Shown piece after piece: positions 1 to 9,696 of a stretch of DNA of 64,000 bases (positions are counted from its first letter, which is position 1; every line of letters starts with the position of its first letter). Location of the stretch: the NCBI GenBank assembly GCA_965116015.1, contig OZ220477.1, positions 1,736,001 through 1,800,000 on the forward strand. Reading direction: 5' to 3'. The notes beneath the pieces were generated by a model. It was given only the letters and a program-made list of their open reading frames with translations. It was not told where the DNA came from and searched no databases. The translations under genes were made by a program, and so were the position numbers. The DNA comes from S5-327 sp965116015. GTDB lineage: Bacteria > Chloroflexota > Dehalococcoidia > Lucifugimonadales > Australimonadaceae.

Positions 1-690
1 TCCGGATGGACCGATGTCGACCTGACGGACACGGGGCACGAAGAGGCCAAGCGCTCCGCGCAGCTCCTCGCCGACTCGGGCTTCACCTTCGATGTCGCCT
101 ACACCTCCGTCCTCAAGCGCGCCATCCGCACGCTGTGGATCGTCCTCGACTGTATGGACCTGATGTGGATCCCCGTTGTCCGCGACTGGCGCCTGAACGA
201 GCGGCACTACGGCGCCTTGCAAGGCCTCAACAAGGCCGAAACCGCCGAGAAGCACGGCGAAGAGCAGGTGCTCCTCTGGCGCCGCAGCTACGATGTCCCG
301 CCCCCCGAACTCGACCCGTCCGACGAGCGCCATCCGGGGAGAGACCCGCGCTACGCCTCCATACCCCCCGCCGACCTGCCCCTCACTGAGTCGCTCAAGG
401 ACACCGTCGCGCGGTTCGTTCCGTACTGGGAGCGCAACATCGCGCCAGACATCGCCGCCGGACGCCGCGTCCTCATCGTCGCCCACGGCAACAGCTTGCG
501 CGCGCTCGTGAAGCATCTCGACGGCGTCTCCGACGCCGACATCATCGACTTGAACATCCCCACCGGAGCGCCGCTCATCTACGACCTCGACGACAACCTG
601 CGGCCGACAGGCAGCCGCTACCTCGGCGATCAGGCGGCTATCGAGCAGGCTATGGCCGCCGTCGCCGCGCAGGGCAAAGCCGCGCAGTAG
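1..690 (+). CDS. gpmA: 2,3-bisphosphoglycerate-dependent phosphoglycerate mutase, 5' truncated by window edge
   Basis: Interconverts 3- and 2-phosphoglycerate in cytosolic glycolysis and gluconeogenesis. The frame is open from base 1 with no start; the first visible residues SGWTDVDLTDTG match the stretch just after the RHG motif of GpmA, so about 20 residues, including the phosphorylated histidine, lie outside the window. Visible motifs are ERHYGALQGLNKAE (substrate-binding and acid Glu region) and HGNSLRAL (second catalytic His). The 229 residues present agree with the family length of about 250. The MFS gene that follows is convergent. The family assignment is firm; only the amino end is missing. 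Confidence 0.93.
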   Translation, partial: SGWTDVDLTDTGHEEAKRSAQLLADSGFTFDVAYTSVLKRAIRTLWIVLDCMDLMWIPVVRDWRLNERHYGALQGLNKAETAEKHGEEQVLLWRRSYDVPPPELDPSDERHPGRDPRYASIPPADLPLTESLKDTVARFVPYWERNIAPDIAAGRRVLIVAHGNSLRALVKHLDGVSDADIIDLNIPTGAPLIYDLDDNLRPTGSRYLGDQAAIEQAMAAVAAQGKAAQ

Positions 691-724
691 CTAGCGCCAA
701 GCCGCGTCGTCGCTTGTGCGAGCC

Positions 725-1987
725 CTAATCCAGCACGGGCTCCGTGCGCTGATCGTAGCGCCAGACGCCCTTCCACTTCAGAGTCGAGCCCGCCGTGATG
801 CCGAGTCCGACGCACCCGTTGATGATGAACGCGATTGGCGCGCCCGTAACCATCGCTAGCGCGCCAATCTCCGCGGCGCCCGCCGAATTCCCCAGCCCTG
901 CAAGGATCGACGAGAAGCTGCCAACGCGTCCGCGGAATCTGTCGGGCGCAGCCAGCTGAATGAGCGCCTGCCGCGTCGTGAAGCTCACTACGTCCATCAG
1001 TCCCAGGAACGTCAGCATTGCGAAGCCCATAAGGAACCAGGGCGACAGGCCAAGCGCGACCAGTCCCGCGGCGTAGCCGGCGTTGGCGAGCACGATGACG
1101 ACGCCCTTGCGCTGCGGATCGCGAACGACCAGGAGCAGCAGCGTGCCGAGGATCGAGCCCGCCGCCGGCGCCGCCGAGAGAGCTCCCCAGCCAACGTCGC
1201 CCACCATATACACCTCGAACGCCAGCACGGGCATCAGCGGGCGGAAGAAGCCGAACGACATCACGCCGAAGTCCATCAGGTACGAGCCGAGCAGAACTTC
1301 GCGCGTCTTCAGGTAGCGGGCGCCCTCCCAGATAGCGCCGAACGACACCCTGCGCGGCTCGCCCTCTTGCTTGCCCGACGCCCGGATGGCGACCGTGGCG
1401 ACGACCGCAATGAAGAGGAGGCCTGAGTTGACGACGAAGGCCCACCCTACGCCCGCGGTGGACACCAGCAACCCCGCCGCGAGCGGTCCCCCGAACAGCG
1501 TCCCCTGGCTCAGCGCGCCGAACCAGGTGATGGCGTTCATGATGTGGCTGCGAGGCACGAGCCGGGGAATGAATGCGCGCTGCGCTGGCCGTCCCAGCAC
1601 GTTCACCGCCGACCAGAAGCTCGTGAGGAACCACAAGTGCCACAGCTCCACGCGCTCGGTGAAGATGAGCGCGGGCAAGACAGCCAGGGCGGCGAGGTTC
1701 GCCGTCTGCGTGTACACGAGCAGACGCTTGCGGTCCACAGAGTCGGCGAGCGCCCCGCCGAGCAGTCCGAATACGAGAATGGGGACGCCCTGGAAGAGGC
1801 CGGTGATTCCGAGATCGAGCTTCGACCCGGTGAGGTCGAACACGAGATAGTAGGCGAGGGCGTCGCGCATATTCCGCGCGAGCCCCTGGAACAGCCCGTG
1901 CGCCCAGAACAGCTGGAAATCGCGGAACGCCAGCGCGCCCCAGCGTCCCGGGGCTGCGAGACTGGCGTCCTCCCGCTCAGTAGCCAC
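725..1987 (-). CDS. MFS transporter, EntS/enterobactin-exporter-like
   Basis: A 420-residue integral membrane protein with about 12 hydrophobic segments. It has an MFS-type loop between helices 2 and 3 (GGALADSVDRKRLL) and the GRPAQRAFIPRLVP segment seen in the EntS-like MFS_3 group. Such proteins are usually proton-driven exporters of small molecules; the substrate cannot be told from sequence. The chosen start is a GTG at 1987, which has no clear Shine-Dalgarno sequence, so the amino end is less certain than the rest. The gene is convergent with gpmA, and no siderophore genes are nearby, so a metabolite or drug efflux role is as likely as siderophore export. Confidence 0.85.
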   Translation of the reverse strand: MATEREDASLAAPGRWGALAFRDFQLFWAHGLFQGLARNMRDALAYYLVFDLTGSKLDLGITGLFQGVPILVFGLLGGALADSVDRKRLLVYTQTANLAALAVLPALIFTERVELWHLWFLTSFWSAVNVLGRPAQRAFIPRLVPRSHIMNAITWFGALSQGTLFGGPLAAGLLVSTAGVGWAFVVNSGLLFIAVVATVAIRASGKQEGEPRRVSFGAIWEGARYLKTREVLLGSYLMDFGVMSFGFFRPLMPVLAFEVYMVGDVGWGALSAAPAAGSILGTLLLLVVRDPQRKGVVIVLANAGYAAGLVALGLSPWFLMGFAMLTFLGLMDVVSFTTRQALIQLAAPDRFRGRVGSFSSILAGLGNSAGAAEIGALAMVTGAPIAFIINGCVGLGITAGSTLKWKGVWRYDQRTEPVLD

Positions 1988-2044
1988 GGCGCGAAGCGTA
2001 TCACCGCCCGCGAGCGGGGTGGGATGTGAGATGGCGAGCGGGGA

Positions 2045-2899
2045 CTATACGCCGGCGAAGAAATCCGTGTCGACGACGACCTGCTCCACTGTCTCTACTT
2101 TGACGCCCAGCCTCAACTCCTTCAGCTTGTCAACTAAGAGGCTGCCGTCTATCAGATCAATGGGCGGCGCGCCGTCTCGCGTGGCCTCTTTCATTGCGTC
2201 CCTAGTAAAGGTTCCTGTCGTTATCAGCAGTCCTTTATCGGAGCGTCCCTGCATAGCGCCTCGGAAGTCCCGCACTGCGCCAGCCGTAACGCTGCCGTTG
2301 TAGCGTTTGCACTGGAAGAGCGTCGGGAAGCTGATAAGCCCGCCCATACGAATGATGCCGTGGCCATCGATGCCGCCGTCGCCGCTTCTCCCGGTAACGG
2401 TCACTTCGATGAAGCCAGCCTCTCTGAGCATCCGCTGACATAGCCGTTCAAAGGCGGACGGCTCCAAAGCATGCACCGCCGAAATGAGCTGCTCCTCCCA
2501 AGTCGGTTTCAGCTCCTCGCCGTCCGAATCCACCGCATTGGCGGTGTCGCCAGCGCCAGCGTTGACCCCGCCCGTACTCACGGCGTCCCGGTATCCCCTC
2601 ATAACAGTCTCAGGGTCTATGCCAATCGTCGTTGCGCCTTGGGAAGTCAGCGCCCAGACCCCGCGAACTGGGTTCGTTATAAGCCCCTGCTTCTTCAGGT
2701 ACGTCCGCGCCCACGCCAACCGATATTCGAATTCGTTCTGCGGGCCTTCTCCATGCAAGCGGTCAAGCGTTTCGTCCGACAACCTCAGGTTCCGAGCAAC
2801 GATTTCGGCAATCTCTCGGATTGTTGCGCTCCGCCCTGCCTGATGCAGGGCGGCAAGCGTTGGATTGAGCAGCTCCTTGTACGACGGCACATCCGCCAT
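2045..2899 (-). CDS. mrr: Mrr-type restriction endonuclease (type IV-like)
   Basis: A 284-residue protein of the Mrr family, which cuts DNA carrying foreign methylation. The amino half is a winged-helix Mrr_N-like region (roughly residues 1-95, starting YKELLNPTLAALHQAG). The carboxyl half is a PD-(D/E)xK nuclease with the signature GDGGIDGHG followed by FQCKRY, the D...QxK arrangement typical of Mrr catalytic domains. It starts 16 bases after the aconitase stop on the same strand, so it could be co-transcribed with acn. No partner methylase is next to it, as expected for a type IV enzyme. The family call is strong; its cutting specificity is unknown. Confidence 0.88.
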   Translation of the reverse strand: MADVPSYKELLNPTLAALHQAGRSATIREIAEIVARNLRLSDETLDRLHGEGPQNEFEYRLAWARTYLKKQGLITNPVRGVWALTSQGATTIGIDPETVMRGYRDAVSTGGVNAGAGDTANAVDSDGEELKPTWEEQLISAVHALEPSAFERLCQRMLREAGFIEVTVTGRSGDGGIDGHGIIRMGGLISFPTLFQCKRYNGSVTAGAVRDFRGAMQGRSDKGLLITTGTFTRDAMKEATRDGAPPIDLIDGSLLVDKLKELRLGVKVETVEQVVVDTDFFAGV

Positions 2900-2915
2900 A
2901 GCCTACGCCCGCTCC

Positions 2916-5186
2916 TTACCTCCCCAGGATGTTGAGCGCCGCTCCGGCGCGGAACCATTCTAGCTGCTCCTCGCTCATTGTGTGCCGGAGCTCGATCTCT
3001 TCGTCGCCGCCCTCGAAGTGATGGATGACCGCCCGCACCGGCTGACCCGGCTTCAGTTCCGATAGCCCGGCAACGCTGATCGTGTCGGCCTCCAGCAGCT
3101 TGTCGTAGTCGTCAGGGTCGCTGAAGGTGAGCGGAACGACGCCCTGCTTCTTGAGGTTAGTCTCGTGGATGCGGGCGAAGCTGCGGACGATGACAGCCTT
3201 GCAGCCGAGCAGGCGAGGCGACATCGCGGCGTGCTCGCGCGAGCTGCCCTCTCCGTAGTTGAAGTCGCCGACGGCGACCCAGCCGAGGCCATTCTCTTTG
3301 TAGTAGCGGGCAATCTTCGGAAACGGAGCGCGTTCTCCGGTGATCTGGTTGAGCCCCTCGCCAGTCTCGCCGGTGAACGCGTTCACGGCGCCGAGGAACG
3401 CGTTGTCGCTCAGGCGATCGAGGTGTCCGCGGAACCGGAGCCACGGCCCCGCGGGCGAGATGTGGTCGGTCGTGCACTTGCCCTGCGCCTTCACGAGCAC
3501 CTGCAGACGCTCGAAGTCCGAGCCGTCCCACGGCTGAAAGGGCGCGAGGAGCTGCAGGCGCGACGACTCCGGATCGACGTCTATTGTGATGGCGGCGCCG
3601 TCCTCGACGGGCGGCTCGTAGCCGAACCCGCGCCCTGCGAATCCGTTCGCCGGAACCTCGGGAGCCTCGCCGGGAGGGTCGAGTTTGAACTCCTCGCCGT
3701 TGGCGTCGACAAGGGTGTCGGCGAGAGGGTTGAACGAGAGCCTCCCCGCAAGGGCGAACGCCATAACCATCTCGGGGCTGGCGATGAAGTTCATCGTCGC
3801 GGGATTGGCGTCGTTGCGAGCGGGAAAGTTGCGGTTGAATGAAGTGACGATTGAGTTGACGTCGCCCCTGTTGATGGTCGGGCGCTTCCATTGCCCGATG
3901 CAGGGGCCGCAGGCGTTGGCCATAACCCGCGCGCCGGCCTCTTCGAGCGCGCCCCTCTGTCCATCGCGCTTGATGGTTGCATTGACAGCCTCGGAGCCGG
4001 GCGTAACGAGCAGGTCGACGGCGGCCTTGACGCCTCGCGCCGCCGCCTGACGGGCAACGTTCGCAGCGCGGGAAACGTCCTCGTAGGACGAGTTCGTGCA
4101 CGAGCCGATAAGCGTCGCGGAGAGCTTGTCCGGATAGTTCTCCCGGACGACGGCGCCCGCCAGCTCGGAAATCGGCCTGGCGAGGTCGGGAGTGTGCGGA
4201 CCGACAACGTGAGGTTCGAGCGTATCGAGGTCAATCTCGATGACGCGGTCGAAGTACTTCTCCGGCGCTTCCTCGATTTCCGGATCGGCTGCGAGGAGAT
4301 GGCGGAACCGGTCGGCGAGGCCGGCGAGTTCGGGCCGGCCAGTGGCGCGGAGGTAGACCGCGCCGCGCTCGTCGTACGGGAAGATCGAGGTCGTGGCGCC
4401 AAGCTCGGCGCCCATATTGCAGATCGTCGCCTTGCCGGTTGCGCTGATCGACGCCGTCCCCGGGCCGAAGTATTCGACGACTGCGTTCGTGCCGCCGGAG
4501 ACGGTGAGGATCCCCGCAAGCTTGAGTATGACGTCCTTGGGAGCGGCCCATCCATTGAGCGAGCCCGTGAGCTTCACTCCGATAAGCCTCGGATAGAGCA
4601 CCTCCCAGGGAAAGCCCGCCATAACGTCGACCGCGTCGGCGCCGCCCACTCCCGACGCGAACGCGCCAAGCCCTCCAGCGTTCGGCGTGTGGGAGTCGGT
4701 GCCGATAATCATCAGCCCCGGGAACGCGTAGTTCTCGAGAATGACCTGGTGAATGATGCCGGAGCCTGGCCCCCAGAAGCCGAGCCCGTACTTTGCCGCG
4801 GACGAGCGAAGGAAGTCGAACACCTCCTTGCTCTCGGTCTTGGCGAGCGACGTGTCGGCCTGTGCGCCCTCGAACGCCGTGATGAGATGGTCGCAATGGA
4901 CAGTAGTGGGCGTCGCCGCCGTAGGACGCCCCGCCTGCATAAACTGGAGAATAGCCATCTGCCCGGTCACGTCCTGCAGGCCGACGCGGTCGGGGCGAAG
5001 ATTGATGTAGCTCTCGCCGGGAAGCAGTTCGGCGTCGCCGGGGTCGTCGAGGTGGCCGAGGAGCGCCTTCTCGGCGTAGGTGAGCGGGCGCCCCAGCCGT
5101 CCACGGACGACTTGCAGACGCTGTTCCATCTTCCTGTAAGCCTCCTCCACGAACTCGGGAGTCGAGTCTACGAGCGGAGCAGCCAT
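2916..5186 (-). CDS. acn: Aconitate hydratase, mitochondrial type
   Basis: A TCA-cycle enzyme isomerising citrate to isocitrate with a [4Fe-4S] cluster. It has 756 residues, the length of the mitochondrial-type class and shorter than the roughly 890 of AcnA/IRP. The cluster cysteines are visible in IGSCTNSSYED and NACGPCIGQW; active-site segments include TDSHTPNAGGLG, SFNRNFPARND and the swivel-domain NYGEGSSREHAA. An in-frame ATG lies 20 codons upstream (5246), but the ATG at 5186 has a strong AGGAGG five bases away and fits the family's amino end. It is divergent from selB across a 109-base gap and followed by mrr. Confidence 0.96.
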   Translation of the reverse strand: MAAPLVDSTPEFVEEAYRKMEQRLQVVRGRLGRPLTYAEKALLGHLDDPGDAELLPGESYINLRPDRVGLQDVTGQMAILQFMQAGRPTAATPTTVHCDHLITAFEGAQADTSLAKTESKEVFDFLRSSAAKYGLGFWGPGSGIIHQVILENYAFPGLMIIGTDSHTPNAGGLGAFASGVGGADAVDVMAGFPWEVLYPRLIGVKLTGSLNGWAAPKDVILKLAGILTVSGGTNAVVEYFGPGTASISATGKATICNMGAELGATTSIFPYDERGAVYLRATGRPELAGLADRFRHLLAADPEIEEAPEKYFDRVIEIDLDTLEPHVVGPHTPDLARPISELAGAVVRENYPDKLSATLIGSCTNSSYEDVSRAANVARQAAARGVKAAVDLLVTPGSEAVNATIKRDGQRGALEEAGARVMANACGPCIGQWKRPTINRGDVNSIVTSFNRNFPARNDANPATMNFIASPEMVMAFALAGRLSFNPLADTLVDANGEEFKLDPPGEAPEVPANGFAGRGFGYEPPVEDGAAITIDVDPESSRLQLLAPFQPWDGSDFERLQVLVKAQGKCTTDHISPAGPWLRFRGHLDRLSDNAFLGAVNAFTGETGEGLNQITGERAPFPKIARYYKENGLGWVAVGDFNYGEGSSREHAAMSPRLLGCKAVIVRSFARIHETNLKKQGVVPLTFSDPDDYDKLLEADTISVAGLSELKPGQPVRAVIHHFEGGDEEIELRHTMSEEQLEWFRAGAALNILGR

Positions 5187-5295
5187 AAGGTCCTCCTCAG
5201 ATGGGATGCGGAGTCGGCGCGCGAACGGCCCGTGCGCCACGGGCAAGGCTAGCCTACCACAGGCGCAGGCGTCCGCCGTGCGCTAAGCTTGGGCG

Positions 5296-7164
5296 ATGTA
5301 CGTCATCGGCACAGCTGGACACGTCGACCACGGCAAGTCCACGCTCGTGCAAGCGCTCACCGGCATCGACCCCGACCGTCTCGCGGAAGAGAAGCAGCGC
5401 GGGATGACGATCGACCTGGGATTCGCGTGGCTCACGCTGCCGAGCGGCAGGGAAGTCAGCATCGTCGATGTGCCTGGGCACGAACGGTTCATCAAGAATA
5501 TGCTCGCCGGCGTTGGCGGCGTCGACCTCGCGCTGCTCATCATCGCAGCCGACGAGTCGGTGATGCCCCAAACGCGCGAACACCTCGCCATCCTTGATCT
5601 GCTCGGGGTGACGCGCGGCGTTGCAGTCATCACCAAGGCCGACCTAGCGGACGACGACATCCTGGAGCTCGTGCAGCTCGAAACCGAGGAGCTGCTTGCG
5701 GGGACAACATTGGCTGGCGCGCCGACGCTGAGCGTTTCGGCGACCACAGGCGCCGGCGTTCCCGAACTCGCCGCCGCCATCGACTCCGCCCTCGACGAGA
5801 CGCAGCAGCGGCGCGACGTGGGGCGCCCGCGCTTGCCTGTCGATCGCGCGTTCACCATCGCCGGGTTCGGCGCGGTGGCGACCGGCACGCTCATCGACGG
5901 CTCCCTTGAAGTTGGGCAGGCCGTAGAACTCGCGCCCAGCGGGAGGCAGAGCCGCATCCGCGGCATTCAATCGCACCAGGTGAAGATCGCCGCCGCCGCG
6001 CCCGGCAATCGCATCGCGGTCAACCTCGGCGGCGTGAGCGCGGACGACGTGTCGCGCGGCGATGTGGTGACGATTCCGGGGTGGCTGAAGCCGACCCGAG
6101 CCATCGACGCGCGCCTGCGCCTGCTCGACGCCGCGCCTTACGGCGTTCGCCACAACTATCCCGCCACATTCCACGCGTTCGCATCGGAGACTCCCGCGCG
6201 CGTGCGCCTGCTTGACGCCGACGAGCTCGCTCCAGGCGGCGAGGCCTGGGCGCAGATATGGCTCGAACAGCCCGTCGCGCTCGTGCGCGGCGACCGCTTC
6301 GTTCTCCGCTCGCCCGACGCTACGCTCGGCGGCGGCTCCGTGGTCGATGTCGACGCCAAGCGCCATCGCCGCCGCCACGCGCCGACCCTTGAACGGCTAG
6401 CGCGCCTTTCAGAGGGCAGCCCTGCGGCGCAGCTCATCTCCGCGCTCGAAACCCGCGAGCCCGCAGATGTCGCCGCGCTTGCCAAGCGCGCGAATATCTC
6501 GGAGGCGGACGCGCTCGCGCTCGCGCGAGAAGCCGTCGCCGAGGGGTCGGTTGTCGCGTTAGGGGCGGCTGGGGCGAAGGTCGAACTATCGGCTAGCCTC
6601 TACACGGCGGCGGCGTGGGCGCGTCTTGCCTCTTCCGCGCACGGGGCGCTCGCGGCATTCCACGCGCAGAACCCGCTAAGGGCGGGCATGACGCGCGAGG
6701 AGCTGCGCAGCCGCATCGGGCTCCGCGGCGCGCTGGCGCCAGCGATCATCGCCCGCCTTGCCGAAAGCGGAGCCTTCGTCGACGACGCCGGTTCGCTGCG
6801 CCTGCGCGGCCATATCGTCGCAGTCAGCGACGCTCAGCAAGCAGCGATGGACGCATTCGTCGCCGAGCTGGAGCGCGACCCGTTCCCTACCGACCCTCCG
6901 ACGCTGCCGCCCGACCTGCTCGCGCTCCTGGCGGAAGAGGGGCGCGTTGCGCGCGCTCCGCAAGGCGTCGTTTTCGGCGCCGGCGCCTACGAGCGCCTAA
7001 AGGCGCAGGTGACAGAGCGCCTGAGAGAGCGCGGCCGCATCACCGTCGCCGAAACGCGCGATATGATTGGCGCGTCGCGCAAGTACGCGCTGGCGCTCCT
7101 CGAACGGCTCGACGAAGAGAAAATCACCCGGCGCATCGGCGACGAGCGGACGCTCCTGCAGTAG
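5296..7164 (+). CDS. selB: Selenocysteine-specific translation elongation factor SelB
   Basis: A GTPase that brings selenocysteinyl-tRNA to UGA codons followed by a SECIS hairpin. It has 622 residues. The P-loop GTAGHVDHGKST and EEKQRGMTIDLGFAWL at the amino end, then VDVPGHERFIKNM and TKADL, are EF-Tu-like G motifs in the form typical of SelB. Beta-barrel domains follow, then a carboxyl region of winged helices (about residues 370-622, ending with the RDMIGASRKYALALLERLDE-like helix) that reads the SECIS. EF-Tu would be about 400 residues without this tail. No selA, selD or tRNA-Sec is visible in the window, and I found no selenoprotein gene here. Confidence 0.95.
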   Translation: MYVIGTAGHVDHGKSTLVQALTGIDPDRLAEEKQRGMTIDLGFAWLTLPSGREVSIVDVPGHERFIKNMLAGVGGVDLALLIIAADESVMPQTREHLAILDLLGVTRGVAVITKADLADDDILELVQLETEELLAGTTLAGAPTLSVSATTGAGVPELAAAIDSALDETQQRRDVGRPRLPVDRAFTIAGFGAVATGTLIDGSLEVGQAVELAPSGRQSRIRGIQSHQVKIAAAAPGNRIAVNLGGVSADDVSRGDVVTIPGWLKPTRAIDARLRLLDAAPYGVRHNYPATFHAFASETPARVRLLDADELAPGGEAWAQIWLEQPVALVRGDRFVLRSPDATLGGGSVVDVDAKRHRRRHAPTLERLARLSEGSPAAQLISALETREPADVAALAKRANISEADALALAREAVAEGSVVALGAAGAKVELSASLYTAAAWARLASSAHGALAAFHAQNPLRAGMTREELRSRIGLRGALAPAIIARLAESGAFVDDAGSLRLRGHIVAVSDAQQAAMDAFVAELERDPFPTDPPTLPPDLLALLAEEGRVARAPQGVVFGAGAYERLKAQVTERLRERGRITVAETRDMIGASRKYALALLERLDEEKITRRIGDERTLLQ

Positions 7165-7292
7165 ACCCTCGCGCCGCAGGGCGCTCTGACTCTCCGTACG
7201 CAGTCGCGGACAGGCCGGACTGACAGCCCTCGCGCCGTGGAGGCCCTGAAGCTCCCCTTGCGCCGCCGCGCCGCGTGGGCGACCATCGAGGA

Positions 7293-8495
7293 ATGACGCT
7301 CGACATCGCCACGACTGCAGGGCAGCTGTACAGCGCCGCCGGCATATTGCAGCGCCAGCGCGCCAGCCAGGCGGAGGCGCTCGCGGAAGCGGCGCGCCGC
7401 TACGACGCCATCGACCCCAACGATGCGGAGGCTCGCCGAAGCAGCGGCAAGTTCACCTGGCTCGCCGCCGGACTAGAGGGCGCGCTCCCCCCGCCCTACC
7501 CCGCCCCGCACCTGCCAGCCGACCACGCTGTCGTCGCCGTCGACGGCTCTCACATCGACATCGACCGGCACTCGCCCGCCCGGTGCTGCCTCGTCAATAT
7601 CGGCTGCGTTACGCTGCGATACGGCGAATCCCCGTACGCCGACCTCTGGAGCCGCCCTACGCTAAGCGTCGACGAGGCGTCGCTCGCGCTGCGGGATCCG
7701 CGAGGCCCGCGCGAAGTTCCTATCGAGGGCGCGCTGCTCGGCATGCTGCGAGCGGTGATGGAGATTGAGGCGCTGGCCGAAGCCGTCGCGCGCGCCCCGG
7801 ACGACCTGCCCGTGCTCGCGCTCCTCGACGGCGCGCTCGTGCTATGGGGAATCTCCGGCGACGCCTACCCTGAATTCGTGCGCGAGGAGGTTATCGACCG
7901 CCGCCTCACGCAAGCGCTCAATCGGCTGCGCACCGAGTCCGAGCGCCGACCCCTCGCCGTCGCGAGCCACATCAGCCTCCCCCGCAGCTCGGAAGTCGTG
8001 AACGCGGTGCGCATCTCCCGCGACGTCTGCCGCTGGGAAATCGTGAACTGCGACGCCAACTGCGGGCAACTCAACAGAGGCGACCGCAACTGCGATGCCG
8101 TCTCCGGCGTTACAGACGCCGACCTGTTCGCCGCGAAACTCGTTCCGGGCGAGCGTTCGCCGCTCTTCCGCAGCGAATCGAAGATCGTGCGCGAGCGCTA
8201 CGGCAGCCATCAGATCGCTTTCTTCTACGTGAACCTGGGCGAGGAGATCGCGCGCGTCGAGATGCCAAGCTGGTCGGGCCCCGGCGCCGTCGATCTCGCC
8301 CACGCCGGCCTGCTTGCGCAAGCCGAAAAGGGCCACGGCTACCCCCTCGCGCTACAGGAGGCCCACGAGCAAGCAGTGATCACCGGCGCCGACCGCCAAC
8401 TGTTCGGCCAGCTCGTCTACGAAACGTTAGCGACCGAAGACCTGCCAACTCCAACGTCGCAGAAGGCGCGAAGCAAGCGCACGCGGTTCGTCTAA
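7293..8495 (+). CDS. NurA-domain nuclease
   Basis: A 400-residue protein with the NurA fold, a 5'-3' nuclease that in archaea and some bacteria works with the HerA translocase in end resection. The catalytic VDGSHI motif is at about residues 87-92; LALLDGALVLWGI, AVASHISLPRS and the late VDLAHAGLLAQAEKG segment match the family layout. No HerA-like gene is beside it. A GTG at 7275 gives six more residues and is an alternative start; neither candidate has a well-spaced Shine-Dalgarno sequence. The cysteine-rich stretch CRWEIVNCDANCGQLNRGDR in the middle is unusual and could bind a metal. The domain call is good, the cellular role is inferred. Confidence 0.75.
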   Translation: MTLDIATTAGQLYSAAGILQRQRASQAEALAEAARRYDAIDPNDAEARRSSGKFTWLAAGLEGALPPPYPAPHLPADHAVVAVDGSHIDIDRHSPARCCLVNIGCVTLRYGESPYADLWSRPTLSVDEASLALRDPRGPREVPIEGALLGMLRAVMEIEALAEAVARAPDDLPVLALLDGALVLWGISGDAYPEFVREEVIDRRLTQALNRLRTESERRPLAVASHISLPRSSEVVNAVRISRDVCRWEIVNCDANCGQLNRGDRNCDAVSGVTDADLFAAKLVPGERSPLFRSESKIVRERYGSHQIAFFYVNLGEEIARVEMPSWSGPGAVDLAHAGLLAQAEKGHGYPLALQEAHEQAVITGADRQLFGQLVYETLATEDLPTPTSQKARSKRTRFV

Positions 8496-8540
8496 GATGC
8501 TGGGAGCAACCCGCTCCCGAATACCGAACCAGGAGCTTTC

Positions 8541-9665
8541 ATGGCGCAGAGCGGCTACAAAGTGATGGACTCCGATATGCACGTCGTCGAGCCCTCCGAC
8601 CTGTTCGAGCGGTATCTCGACGCACAGTTTGCGCCGTGGGCGCCGCAGATATCCCGCGCGCCCGGCAAGCGCGGCGGCGTATTCCTCTTTCAGGGCGAGC
8701 GGCTGCCCACTTGCGACGTCGACAATCCCCATCGGATGTACGGTATGAGCAGCCGCGCCGATGAAGCGTCGCGCCCGATGCGCGAGCGCGGCTACGATGG
8801 CCCATCCCAGCTTGCGGCTATGGATATGGAAGGCATCGACGTCGCAGTGATGTACCCCACCGTGTGCCTCTACATCCCGAACGGGCTCGACGGCGTCGAC
8901 GGGCAGCTTTCAGCGGCTGTCTGCCGGGCATACAACAACTGGCTGTATGACCTGTGCCAGACCGACCCGAACCGTATGAAGGTCGCGGCGATGCTGCCGC
9001 AGCACGACCCGAAAGAGGCGGTGCGCGAGGCGAGGCGCGCCGTGCGGGAGCTGGGCGCAGTCGGCGTGTATATGCGCCCGAACTTCGTGAACGGCGTCGC
9101 CCTGCACAGCGCCGATTACGCCGAGCTTTGGGCGACGCTGGAGGAACTCGATGTCCCCGTCGGCTTCCACGAGGGCACGGGATCGGTCTACCGGCAGGAC
9201 GGCTCAGAATTCGGCGAGAACCGGCTGATGCTGCACGCCTGCTCGCACCCCATAGGAATGATGAAAGCCTCGATTAGCATGATCTGCGGCGGGGTGTTCG
9301 AGAGTTTCCCGCGCCTGCGCGCAGCATTCCTCGAGGCGAACGCCGGATGGGTTCCGTTCTGGATCGGGCGGATGGACCGCGATTACAGCCTGTACAAGGA
9401 ATGGGACGCCCCTTTCCTCACGATGCCGCCAAGCGCGTACTTCAAACGCAACTGCTACGTCGGCACGGAGGCCGATGAGGCCGAGCTCCGCTACACCGTC
9501 GACGCCATCGGCGACGGCAACATCGTGTTCTCGTCGGACTACCCGCACCACGATTCGGAGTTCCCCGAGTCGGTGAAGGAGTTCTTGAGCCACGACGATT
9601 TGGGGAGCGCGGCCAAGCGCAAGATCCTGTGGGACAACTGCGCAGCGCTCTATGCGCTGAGCTAG
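8541..9665 (+). CDS. Amidohydrolase family protein (ACMSD-like)
   Basis: A 374-residue TIM-barrel metal-dependent hydrolase or decarboxylase of the amidohydrolase-2 group. Metal ligands expected for this group are visible: DSDMHVVEP at the amino end (DxH), the histidine in VGFHEGTG in the middle, and the aspartate in SSDYPHHDSEFPES near the end. The start has AGGAG five bases upstream. Members act on aromatic and other cyclic acids; the substrate here cannot be named. SAR202-type Chloroflexota are known to carry many such enzymes for recalcitrant organic matter, which fits but does not prove the role. It stands between nurA and the arginine genes as a single gene. Confidence 0.85.
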   Translation: MAQSGYKVMDSDMHVVEPSDLFERYLDAQFAPWAPQISRAPGKRGGVFLFQGERLPTCDVDNPHRMYGMSSRADEASRPMRERGYDGPSQLAAMDMEGIDVAVMYPTVCLYIPNGLDGVDGQLSAAVCRAYNNWLYDLCQTDPNRMKVAAMLPQHDPKEAVREARRAVRELGAVGVYMRPNFVNGVALHSADYAELWATLEELDVPVGFHEGTGSVYRQDGSEFGENRLMLHACSHPIGMMKASISMICGGVFESFPRLRAAFLEANAGWVPFWIGRMDRDYSLYKEWDAPFLTMPPSAYFKRNCYVGTEADEAELRYTVDAIGDGNIVFSSDYPHHDSEFPESVKEFLSHDDLGSAAKRKILWDNCAALYALS

Positions 9666-9696
9666 CGATGCGCGCGTCGAGTCCGCCCGGCATTCA

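Noticed and set aside
3891..5252. A 453-codon open frame on the plus strand opposite aconitase
   Set aside because: It is an antisense shadow of high GC third positions; aconitase on the other strand has every family motif. The same holds for long antisense frames at 14533-16074, 18588-20474 and 47084-48427.
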